Below, in pieces: positions 34,433 to 44,640 of a stretch of DNA of 64,000 bases. The notes below the pieces were generated by a model that worked only from the letters and a program-made list of their open reading frames with translations, did no database searches and was not told where the DNA came from. The stretch lies in assembly GCF_014805625.2 (NCBI RefSeq), contig NW_023998492.1, positions 129,365 through 193,364 of the forward strand. Direction: 5' to 3'. How positions within the stretch are numbered: the stretch's first letter is position 1; each line of letters opens with the position of its first letter. Source of the DNA: Glossina fuscipes (Eukaryota > Arthropoda > Insecta > Diptera > Glossinidae). The position numbers and the translations under genes were made by a program.

Positions 34433-35100
34433 GTTGTGTAAGATTTCTGTAAAAGAATTCTAAGGGCAATGCCAGCAGAATGAAGATAAAACGCAGCAAT
34501 GTTGGAAATGAGAAGACCAACAATAAGAAGAATTAAAACCAAAAATTAGAGAAATCGAAAACCAAACAATTAGTGTTATATTAAAGCATCCACAAACCAA
34601 GACAAATCCTCCATCGGGCTTCATAGCTGTTAGCACATTTTGGATATGTATCGCCCAATTAGCTTTCTTCATTACTTTTTGTTTGTCATTGTATCCGAAT
34701 GTATCAAACTTAGACTCGTCAAAAAAATTTACATTTATCCAAAAATCTATATCATCATTTTTGTGGAGTTTTGTAATTCAAGGCATTTTATCGGATTAAC
34801 TTCGCTTATAAATGGTTTTTTCCTTGGGATGCAGATAACAACTATTAAATGGTTGATTAAGGTGAAAATTTGAGGACATCTAGTTGCTTACATTTGCATA
34901 GTTAGCTAAATATCTCTCTATTCCTAAAAGCTATTCTAACACCACTGTAATTAATGAGAAACTCAAGGTTCTCGAGATATTTTGAAGAGACCATAACCTA
35001 CCCCTTTTCCTTTTCTTTGAGTTGAGACTAAAATAATCTTTATATGTATAGCTGAGGGTATTAGACCTAATTTAGTTTAGGTAACATACATTCTCATATA
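34433..35100. other. AT-rich stretch without a recognisable gene
   Basis: Open frames at 34339-34672 (minus) and 34640-34873 (plus) have no recognisable motif. Confidence 0.45.
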
Positions 35101-35106
35101 TAAAAG

Positions 35107-35172
35107 AAAAGCAGGGAAGAACAGTTTAAATTGCATATTGTTCATTTAACTTAAGTTATTTCCTGCTTTTTC
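35107..35172. other. Long imperfect hairpin
   Basis: AAAAGCAGGGAA pairs with TTTCCTGCTTTT over 12 bp including one G-T wobble. Inside it, AGTTTAAAT pairs with ATTTAACT with one bulged base, around a short loop. The size is in the range of a pre-miRNA-like or small MITE-like fold, but there is no other evidence of function. Confidence 0.4.
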
Positions 35173-35707
35173 TGCATTCTGGTGTCTAGCACTAGACTTT
35201 CATCAGCATGAGAAGCTAGATTTTCTCTTGTCTCATATATTTTGATGCATATATTTTGCAGTACAGCGTACGCAGTAATACATCTAAATTCATAAGAACG
35301 ACAGTCATGTTAATATAAGAAAACGAAAAGTAAATGCACGCAAATAAAGTATAAGAGCATCTTTTAAATTCGAAATCACTTTTACTAGCAACACTTCTAT
35401 TACTTATGGAATTAAATTTTTTCATTTTTTCTATAGGAAGGAAAGGTTTAATGTTTTCCGTACCGTTTCTCTTAATTACGTTTCTATACAAAGAAATTTA
35501 TCATATTTTTCCCTCTCAAGCTAATGACCTGAAAAACGACTTGCGTGCATCCATTTAAAGAGAATTTAAAGAAAATAAGTTTTTAGTGATATTTTGTTCT
35601 CTCGTCAGTTAGAGCACCCGAATATTTTTGTAGCCACAACAACAACTTCCTTGCCAGTTGGCCGCCATCATAAGGAAGCGTTTACTATAAAGAGCTTTAG
35701 ACAAATA

Positions 35708-36689
35708 TTAGTTTGGGAAAAAAGAAATCCATTATTTTTGTATGAACTTCAGGACTTTATTTAACATGCTTCGGATTGTCCGATTTGGGTCAAATATGCA
35801 CCGTTTTGTTGTACGATTTGTTAACATTTTAAAGGTAACTTCAAAATGCCTCTCTCATAGAAGTGCTGGTCTCTATTTGCAAAAAACTCTAGTAGTCGAT
35901 TTTCACAATCCTCCCTAGATTCCAATTTTTTATCACTAAAGAAATTTTGCAATGCAAGAAAAAGGTGATAATCGCTTGGTGCCAAGTCCGAACTGTATGG
36001 CGGATGCATTAAAACTTCCCAACCAAGCTCCCGAAGTTTCTGGCGACTCACAGTAGATGTGTGTGGACTAGCGTTGTCCTGGTGGAACACGACACCTCTC
36101 CTGTTGGCCAATTCTGGCCGTTTCTGGTCAATCGCTATCTTCAAACGGTCCAGTTGTTGACAGTAGAGATCAGAATTTAGCGTTTGGCCATATGGAAGCA
36201 ACTTATAATAAATAATCCCCTTCCAGTCCCACCAAATGCATAGCAAAACGACTGCTAACATGCCGGTCAACTTCGATCATTTCTCCGATTTTATCGACAT
36301 TTTCGACGACCGGCCTACCTGTGCGAGGTGCATCTTTAACATCAAAAATTTCTGAACGGAATCTACGAAACCAAAATTGCACATAATTGGCTGTTACAGT
36401 ATCGGAACCATAAACACCATTCACAATTTTAGCCGCCTGGCTTGCATTTTCGCCTTTGTCAAAGAAAAACTGTAAAATGTACCGAATTTTCTCTTTGTTC
36501 ACTTCCATTTTTAACACGCTGTAACTCACAACTGAAGCACCAAACAAAAAACAGCAGAAGAATATTTTTTACTGCGAAATGTCACCTTTCCAAGGAGCAT
36601 AAGTCTGAAATTGTTTGATCGGTACTTTACGAGAAATCTATCAGTGCAGCCATCTACCGAAAAAATAATGGATTTCTTTTTCCCCAATA
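35708..36689 (-). mobile_element. mariner DNA transposon with internal deletion
   Basis: Imperfect terminal inverted repeats bound the element: left TTAGTTTGGGAAAAAAGAAA then TCCATTATTTTT (35708-35740); right, read on the minus strand, TATTGGGGAAAAAGAAATCC then ATTATTTTT (36658-36689). TA dinucleotides flank both ends, as expected for mariner target duplication. At about 980 bp it is shorter than the usual 1.3 kb. Encoded protein similarity suggests the mellifera subfamily (by recall). Without a complete transposase it could move only if another copy supplied the enzyme. Confidence 0.88.
35761..36508 (-). pseudogene. mariner transposase, deleted and frameshifted
   Basis: The enzyme would cut and paste the transposon by binding its inverted ends. 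The N-terminal part starts at ATG 36508 and keeps the helix-turn-helix DNA-binding region (KEKIRYILQF, then ASQAAKIVNGVYG, then FWFRRFRSE and GRP). After HVSSR the frame is lost at about 36250, where some hundreds of bases are missing, including the block with the first catalytic Asp. The C-terminal part (from about 36240 down) keeps WWDWKG, the second Asp in HQDNASPH and the third in APSDYHLF, exactly 34 residues apart (DD34D). A TAA at 35821 interrupts the frame shortly before a likely natural end at 35761. Not functional. Confidence 0.88.
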
Positions 36690-39630
36690 TATCCGTCAGC
36701 ACACAGAGGCTTATGGTGTAACCCATGCAAATGTGTATATCAACAATAGGAATGAGCCATATCTATCAACAAAGAACTCAGCAACATAAACACAAGGGGC
36801 AGCAGCAGCAATAAAAGCAATAATAAGAAGGAAAGCAACTACACACAAACAACGGAAACCCTAACAACACAGCATGGTGGTGGTATGACATTGAGAGTGG
36901 CAACACGAAAACTCGATCGTGATGTATTAAAACGCCCTTAGGATGGTAAATGCTGGCATTGTTGCGAGCTCTCATCTACATCACAGGTACACCAACAATA
37001 CGTGCGTGTAAGTATTATATTTAGTTTAATATAAATCCCAAATGGATACATGACCGACATAAATATGTTGTATGGATTTTTTCTAACAAATATAGTAAAT
37101 ACTGCTTTTGTGCCTTTACACCCATTGCATACTGATTTTATCAAATGTTAGTAAACCATAGATATGTTTACGACCCTACAATCAGAAAATGTTTATGCGT
37201 GTATAAATGCGTGAATAAGAAGGGCATGTTTGCCTGACAAATTTAGTGAAGTGGTGGATACAATTTTAAGATATTTCCTTAAAGAATAAATAAGGAAGTT
37301 GGAGTTGAATGTACCCTTCATAACTAAAAACTGTTGTTCAACGCCGAATTAAAGAAAAGTGCAAATTTGTTTGTGTACCTGTTAATCCTCGAAATCACGA
37401 TTCCACAAGGATAATATAATTATGTACAAATAGGACGGACTAGATATATTTTATACTCTTTACAAATACTTCTAAGTTGTCTAAAAATACGATATCTCTA
37501 ATGAAGCAATATGTATTGCATCCTGGAATCAAATATTAAATGAGTAATAAATATGAGAAGATTAATGTGGTCTATGACAAACAAATTAATTTTGCGTCAG
37601 CTCATGTTTTAGACCTTCACCTATAGAAGAGTTTCCCTCAAAACTGCCAAAAACTAAAATTTTTGGTAAAATTTTATCGCGAAAAAAAATTAAGAATTGT
37701 ATTTGACTAAGCGGTGTACGAAACTTAAAGGCAACCTTGCTTGTCTGTAATGTTTTTATCTGTCTCTTTATTTTTTTGCTGCATAGCAACATAACAACGG
37801 TTACACATCTGATCAGTGAAAATATAAATACTAAATAATAATAAAATCTGCGAAATATATAGATATCGGAAAGTTGGTTTCTATTTTTCGGAGCGTTAGA
37901 CGTAGGTGGAGTTTGCAAACTTATTTTTACTATAAGTATAAGTGTAGCAAATATAAATTAACTTTTAGAATCTCTTGGTAGATATTATTGCAAATTTCAC
38001 ATTAAGATCCGATACATATTACAAGTTACATTTTTTTTATATTAGCGGATCACGGGTAGCTTCAAAATTAATTTGCGGCCGCCAGTTGAAAATTTTAATT
38101 TTAATTTTCAGCATACAAAAATGTATAGAGATATCTTTGAGGTTCCGAACTGGAAAAGGTAAATAAACTCTTGAACACTTGAGCTCATCCAAACCGAATC
38201 GGAATCCTACACTAATTAATTATGTGCACAGCTGTAGGCTTTCTTATGAGTATTTCTTATTTTTACTAACGAAAGGATGAATGACACATATATTAATCAT
38301 ATAGTGGCGAGGATATAAAAATAAATAAACACGAAAAACACGGATAAATATGAATAAAGAAATTGATAATAAAGCCAGAATATGCTTTTGACCCGGACAA
38401 AACTTTCATTCTTTTGGAAAAGATTTTAGGAAAAATTTTACAAAAAATAGTAAGACAAAAGTATAAAAACGATTTGGGAGTATTTCGGTAAAAACGACGA
38501 TTATGCCCTGAAGATAGTTCGTCAAGATTTTTTTATGCCGTTAATTTCTTCCATGTTATCACAGAGGTGAACGATTTCACATTGCTTCAATAATTATTGA
38601 CACTTGTCGCAAAACAACGCATCGCTGTCTAATCCCATCACACACATGGCCATCGTGTAGACCCTAGAATTTCTACAGCAGCATCATCTTATTAACCTAC
38701 CACCGTCTGGCGTATGCAACATTAGCTGCATGCCCTAACAAAAGCTAGTATAAATTTGTTTAGGTTATACATTCCTATTGTATCACTACAGCTTAAATCG
38801 TACGCTGCGAATGGTGGATAGCCTTTAACGTAAACTTTGATAAAAACCTGCTCACTACACAAAAATATCATCTGCTTCGTTGTCAATACGTACCTTAAAT
38901 CCTTGTATTGTTGTGTTCGTTACGTAATAATGCTTCGAATATTAATGTCGACGATGAGAACGGAAGGAATAAGATTACATTTGCGCCTGAAAAACAACAG
39001 CAACCACCAAGCAATAGTAGATTTATTAGCGAGAGGTTAAGTAAACCTTGAGTAAAGACCACACTGCAGCAACACCGAAAATGTTTACCACTACCATCAC
39101 ACCCGCAGAGGTAACTCCAAAACTTATTCAACTTCAAATTTAATTCAAGGAAAAGTCTTTTACGTATGAGCAATTCACCGATGGCTAACGCGAACGAACG
39201 ATACTCAAAAGTATTACAGTATAGCAGGCAATTATGTCTGCGTGCCGTATCATTTATGAATCGGTTTACTTGTTACTTGTAAGCAACCATAAAATGGTAA
39301 TTTATTGTATTATCGTTTTAATTTTTCTTTAGTTGTAACAAAAAATACATATTTTTTCTGTAACGGCAAATATGTCAAATAACTAACAAACCCATGCCCT
39401 GGGGACGTTCAGATGATGGTCACATAATGTTGGAATATTAGAAAATATTTATAGCTGATCAAACTTTTCGGGAAATAAAATTTATTTGCCCGAGGGATAA
39501 AGGCTGGTATAAGTCTAAAATGTGTACTGAATCAAACTGACTCAGGCTAACTATCAACTAAAGCACCATCGTCAGCTCAGGTGCAGAGTACTAAACTGTG
39601 AGTGATATTTTAGTTTTATTATTATTAACA
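36690..39630. other. AT-rich stretch without a recognisable gene
   Basis: CAG- and CAA-rich patches near 36780-36870 and around 39060 are compositionally distinct but give no recognisable protein. The 37586-37918 minus frame (110 codons) has no known motif. Nothing else assigned. Confidence 0.45.
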
Positions 39631-39639
39631 CTAATATTT

Positions 39640-39968
39640 CACCATCATTATTATACCCCAAACGACTTGTGGTATAAATCTACATTAAATTTGTGCACAG
39701 AAGAGCTTCAGATAGACTGTCCTTTTATTCCATCAATTGATTCAGAATTGTTTTCTGTATCGATCTAAACTCATCCTCCGTCTGTTCGGCTTGTTCTATT
39801 GAATTCAATCTACAGCCCGCTATTTTTTGGACAATTTGATCAAATTTGATTTTAATCCAAAAGACGAACGTATGTATGTAACACTGTTTTGAAAGGACGC
39901 TATATGAATGGCTGCGGGATAGTGTAGGATATTTAATAGTAGGTCGCCACCTACTATGGTCTTTTTGT
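39640..39968 (+). repeat. Dispersed TATACCC-type repeat, short copy
   Basis: Head TATACCCCAAACGACTTGTG then GTATAAATCTACATTAAATT, an ATAGACTGTCC block near 39713, CCTCCGTCTGTTC near 39775, and a tail near 39925 with ATAGTGTAGGATATTTAATA then GTAGGTCGCCACCTACTATG. The interior is shortened and the terminus diverged. Confidence 0.5.
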
Positions 39969-40021
39969 GTTTTTATTTGATTTGATTTTTTGTTTGGAAT
40001 ATGTGCTGAAGCCGTAATAAA

Positions 40022-40052
40022 TGAGTTTATTTATTTATTTATTTATTTATTC
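40022..40052. repeat. ATTT microsatellite: 3' tail of the CR1-like element
   Basis: About seven ATTT units; on the minus strand AAAT units end the 3' UTR. Non-LTR elements of the CR1/L2 type usually end in a short microsatellite rather than poly(A), which fits. Confidence 0.75.
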
Positions 40053-40351
40053 CACTTATACAAGAAACTCAACTAAAACAAAATGGCAGTCGAGTTCAAT
40101 TGACTCTTAAGTAAATCTTAAAATTATTTAATAATAAAACTTAGTATAAGTACAATAAAACAAATAAGGAGGAAAAAAGAAGAAAAAAAAAAAAGCATGT
40201 ACACAATTAGCATAGAGCCACGCCCACAACCGATACAGGACCAAATTGCAAGTGAACCCCTAAGCCATCGCAAACATGCATAAGCTTGGCAACCGATAAT
40301 TGTTAACAACAAATTAATTTTCGACTCATAATGACAAAATCTAAGGTTAAA

Positions 40352-43150
40352 TCAGTTTAAGTACGACATAGGTACATCGCGCTTGTTGAGCAATATTGCT
40401 TTAATAGACTTTAAAGAGTCCGATAACCAGAATAAGTGATAGACGTCATTTAGGTTCTTGCAGAAGACTCTGAGCGGATTAAACAGCTCATACTTAAATT
40501 TACACTGATTAAGCTTAACCAAGATAAAGTGCCTAGAGAAGCGGTTAGGGACATTAAAGCAAATCTCACGAAGTAATGCGGGCGAATCAATTGCACCATT
40601 TATTAATTTGATTAGGAAGGAAACCCCAAGAACAAATCTACGTTTCTCGAGTGACGGTAAGGATAACAGAAGCAACCTATTTTCATAGGGTGGAAGAGGG
40701 GAAATCGGGTCCCAACCCAAATTCCTAAGTGCAAACAGCAAGAATTGCTTTTGTATAGATTCAATTGAACCAACGTAGCATCTATATGAAGGAGATCACA
40801 CAACAGAGGCATACTCAAGAATAGGTCTAACTAAACACGTGTAAAGCCTTTTAGTAATATAAGGATCATCAAGCTCTTTGGACCACCTCTTTATAAAACC
40901 AAGAGCGGACCTAGCTTTGCTTAACGAGGACTCAATATGCAAATTGAAACGTAACCTATAATCGAATAGAACGCCTAAATCAATGAACGAATCGACGTCT
41001 TCCAACCTGTGCGAATCAATGAAGTATTGGGTACTAAACGACTTCCTTCTTAAGAAAGAAAGCTTCTTACATTTATTTAGATTTAGCTTCAGAAGATTGA
41101 GGGAGGACCATGCAACCAAATTGTTCAAATCACTTTGAAGATGATGTGATTGCGATTCTACGGAAAAAGAAGTAAACAGTTTCACATCATCAGCATACAT
41201 TAAAATCTTACTGAATTTAATCACGGAGGGCAAATCATTGATGTAAAGATTAAATAAAATAGGCCCCAAGTGGCTACCTTGAGGTACGCCAGACGTCACG
41301 GGAAATTCATCCGAGATAATGAGGTTAAACAAAACCCTGAATGATCTACCATACAGATAAGAGCTTAACCATTCAACTAAGAAGAGAGGAAAGCCAGAGG
41401 TCTGGATTTTAAATCTAAGAAGTCTATGATTAACCATATCAAACGCCTTGCTAAAGTCAGTGTAAATGACATCAGTGCGAGAACCACTAGAAAAAGCCTT
41501 GAAAACATGAGAAGTAAACTCCAACAGATTGGTCACCGTAGATCTTCCCTTTCGAAAACCATGCTGGAAAGGAGAAATATACAATTTCACGGAAAAGGCT
41601 ATATGCTGAGCCACAATTCGCTCGAACAGTTTAGGTAAGACACTCAACTTGGCGATGCCTCTGTAGTTCTCTACAAGTTGCCTACTACCACTTTTGTGAA
41701 TAGGAATAAGGAAAGAAGTCTTCCAACACAAAGGGAAAACACCTAAATTCAAAGACTTATTAAAAATCTTTGAGATAACATCACAAAGCTCGCCAGCACA
41801 AGATATAAGTACACATGAGGGGATGCCATCGGGTCCAGGCGAACAATTATATTTCAGAGAGTTCAATCCTTCAAAAACGTCATTTTCCGATATAACAAAG
41901 TTAGGAATTGAAACCGAATTAGAAATCGAATATGGATAATTTTCCGATAAATCAAAATTGGCAGTTGAAAAGTTCTGTCGGAAGTATTCCGCAAAGAGAT
42001 TTTATATTTTATTTATGGAGATTTTTCTTTTGGAATTAACGAACTTAAAAAAGTATTTAGGGTTAGCAAACAAGGAGGATTTAACAAACTGAAGGTATCT
42101 GCAGTAGTATTGGCGGTTGAGGGAATTAAATTTATGCCTTACAACAGAGTAAGCGAAATAGTCGAAAGAGGAACCACTTTTCGAAAATTTTTTGAACAAC
42201 TTGTTTTTCCTATTCTTGTAGTATTTAATTGTCATATTAAACCACGGGGGATCCTTACTTCGAGGACGGGACTGCTTGATCGGAACGGATGCAGAAATAG
42301 CTTGATTTAATACATTGTAGAACGACGACAGTAAGCTATCAATGCTTCCCTCTGAGAAATCGAGCACAAAATGAGAAAGATGAGATTTTAGTAAGGAAAC
42401 ATTGATTTTATGGAAATCATAACGTTGATATGAAAAATTTGAATTTGGAACGTTATAGAGGTTCAACGAACCAACATACTTGTAATGAAAGGAAACACCC
42501 AATGCTGGATGATATGGATCCTCAGGTAAACTAAACGGAAGAAAACGATTAACGCAAACCTCAGGAAAATTTGCAAAGCAGAGATCAAGAAATCTCCCAT
42601 TACAATTAGGGGTACCATTGTATTGAACTAAATTATTATCAAATAATTCATTGAAGAACACAACGGCTTTATCAGATGTTGAGGAAGGAATCAAACAGCC
42701 AGAACTATCACTGTAAAACCAATTGACTTGAGGCAAGTTGAAGTCACCCAACGCAAGGACTATATCGGTAGATTTAGATTGCTTGGCCACTTCACAAATG
42801 AGGGCGGCCTGTTTCTTATATACAGAGATATCCGAATTTGGGGGAATATAGGAGCAGGTCACATATAAGTGTTTGTTAGGAAATTTCACTCGAATGGCGA
42901 TAAATTCAACATCGGGAGTAGTTGGAAATTCAAACGAATAGGTGGGCACTTCCGTAGAAATAGCAATTAAAACACCACAACCATTGCGATACAAACGATC
43001 GTTTCTGAAAACTTGAAACGAATTATGGAAAAGTTCCGACGAATGTAGATCCGGCTTCAGCCATGTTTCAGTGAAGACCAGACAGGAAAACTCCGTGCTC
43101 ACTGAATTTAGGAAGGCAGAACGAATTTTTGAGTTTAGGCCCCAAAACAT
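40352..43150 (-). pseudogene. CR1-like ORF2: endonuclease and reverse transcriptase
   Basis: One frame of 933 codons covers the whole protein and is interrupted by only two stops: TAA at 42002-42004 between the domains and TGA at 40796-40798 after EYASVV, probably a former Trp codon. The APE-type endonuclease comes first (catalytic Glu in FTETWLKPD, Asp and Asn in GDFNLPQVNW, His in PYHPAL; the usual SD before H is altered). The RT follows (PGPDGIPS, HGFRKGRS, IYTDFSKAFD, SGVPQGSHLGP, and the active site YADD at 41186-41197). The C-terminal part (40352-40795) resembles the usual downstream region of this family. The endonuclease start is frame-damaged: the motif expected before GLNSK is found in another frame (TATCAAAATGTT at about 43144-43155), implying a 1-base insertion near 43145. 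Would nick target DNA and copy RNA; inactive as it stands. Confidence 0.9.
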
Positions 43151-43186
43151 TTTGATAAATGAGAGAAAATGAGGCTGAAGAAATAT

Positions 43187-44248
43187 TTAGTTTTTTGAAG
43201 GGGAAAGAGCTACTGCATTTTCATTACGGGGTCGGTCCCAAGGGATAAATTCCTTAATTAAGGATCCAACCGGCCACAAAGGTTTGTTTAAAATCAAATC
43301 CATATTTTCGGTCGGAACTAGAATTTTAAAAGATGAGATAGCTCTAGATTGAGAAGGACCCAGTTTGAAAACACTAACTCGCTTTAAATTAACAGAAGGG
43401 GCTTTCGCTGCCAGATAACCCTTTATGTTTTCAACAGATGTATCTGGTGCCAGTCTTGACACAAATATGGCCTTTCTGGGAGGAACTGCCTTCAAGCATA
43501 TGTCATCAGTACTGGGAGCAACAGGGCTAACGAATGGGGAGTTATGAGTTGGGGAAAATATAGAGGGGGTAACCACACTTGCACGAGCAGCTTGTGCGAC
43601 CTGCTCAGTTTGGCGACCAGCATTTACACTCGAACAGCGAGGAGGAGAGGACGATTTACTATTATTCTTATTAGTTTTGGGCGATGACGCCTGAGAAGAT
43701 TGAGTGACATCTATGGGAGGAGATACCCTTGCCACTTCAGCATAGCTCAAGCCAGAAGGACTTCTCGGACTATTTGTAACATCTATGTTACCAACCGACT
43801 CAGCCGTAGCAGAAACACTAACATTATTTGTAGCCTTTAGGGAATCGCTAACTTGCACCAACGAAACGGACTTAGGAGGTGACGAACCACACGCTACGCT
43901 ACGCGTTGAGACTATGTTAGCTGGAGAGGAAGATGACTGCGCAATATACCGACATTCATCATTGATTAATTCAAACTTCTCCCACAAAGAGCCGAGATTT
44001 TTGCTCAAATCTGAGAACCAATTTCTCGTCTCCGTGAAGAGCTTGTAGAAATCAATATCCCGCTTTCTACAGTCAGGACATGACCATCGTAAACCTTTAG
44101 AAGGGTCAAGGACTGCATCAGCAGCACGGCCGGTAATACCAGCACACTTTGCATGTCCAAAACGATCACACAACCAGCAAGAAATGAATCGTTCAGATTC
44201 AGGGCCAGTTTTCGCACGACATGGAGTAAATAAACAATCCATGTCCAT
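43187..44248 (-). CDS. CR1-like ORF1 with PHD-type zinc finger (open)
   Basis: Uninterrupted frame. An upstream ATG at 44332 is possible, but the intervening 28 codons translate an A/T homopolymer run rich in Phe and Leu, so ATG 44248 (or 44242) is the likelier start, giving about 353 residues. The N-terminus has a C4HC3 zinc-finger pattern: CLFTPC, CWLCDRFGHAKC, then CPDC. A Ser/Pro/Asn-rich linker follows. The C-terminal region (AIFVSRLAPDTSVENIKGYL onward to LWPVGSLI) resembles the conserved RNA-binding-type domain of Jockey/CR1-group ORF1 proteins. Such proteins bind element RNA and act as chaperones in the retrotransposition particle. The stop (TAA 43187-43189) lies 36 bases upstream of the first ATG of the ORF2 frame. 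Confidence 0.8.
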   Translation of the reverse strand: MDMDCLFTPCRAKTGPESERFISCWLCDRFGHAKCAGITGRAADAVLDPSKGLRWSCPDCRKRDIDFYKLFTETRNWFSDLSKNLGSLWEKFELINDECRYIAQSSSSPANIVSTRSVACGSSPPKSVSLVQVSDSLKATNNVSVSATAESVGNIDVTNSPRSPSGLSYAEVARVSPPIDVTQSSQASSPKTNKNNSKSSSPPRCSSVNAGRQTEQVAQAARASVVTPSIFSPTHNSPFVSPVAPSTDDICLKAVPPRKAIFVSRLAPDTSVENIKGYLAAKAPSVNLKRVSVFKLGPSQSRAISSFKILVPTENMDLILNKPLWPVGSLIKEFIPWDRPRNENAVALSPSKN

Positions 44249-44640
44249 TGAAAACAAAATAAGTAGCTTAAGAAGGAAAAAAAAACGAAAAAGAAAAACA
44301 AAAAAAAAAAAATAATAATTTTTCCACGGCACAAATTTTCAGGAAAATTAAAGCAAATTTCTCACTTCCCTGCCCACTGTAAATATAGAGCGAAAACTAA
44401 CGGAAACTGTAAACACAGATTAAAAGGCAAAAAGAGAGACTTTTACCAAGAGCTCAATTGATTTTTTCACATAAATGGTTAATAAATTCATATACAATAA
44501 ATTCACACTTTATTCTTTAAGAGAACTTTTAAATTTAAACACGAATAAAGCAAAAAGTTAAGAAATACAACTAAAAAAATTGATATATTTGTTGACAGAA
44601 TAAAAACGCGACTACAAGACACGCGCAGAGTTGCCAAGTG

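Larger units (their letters stand above)
40022..44640 (-). mobile_element. Near full-length CR1-like non-LTR retrotransposon
   Basis: A two-ORF non-LTR element of about 4.6 kb: 5' UTR (about 44250-44640), ORF1 with PHD finger, ORF2 with endonuclease and reverse transcriptase, a roughly 300-bp 3' UTR and an AAAT tail. The 5' limit is placed by comparison with the decayed copy at 21180-21785, which ends at the equivalent GTTGCCAA/GTCGCCAA. ORF2 has no RNase H domain. PHD-type ORF1, the RT motif style and the microsatellite tail suggest the CR1 group; the clade is assigned by recall and needs a tree. No convincing target duplication was found. It is the best preserved of five copies of this family here. 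Confidence 0.85.

Noticed and set aside
41426..44048. Plus-strand open frames within the CR1-like element
   Set aside because: Antisense to ORF1 and ORF2 coding sequence; no independent support.
40022..44640. Target-site duplication of the CR1-like element
   Set aside because: Sequences after the AAAT tail and before the 5' end were compared and no convincing direct repeat was found.
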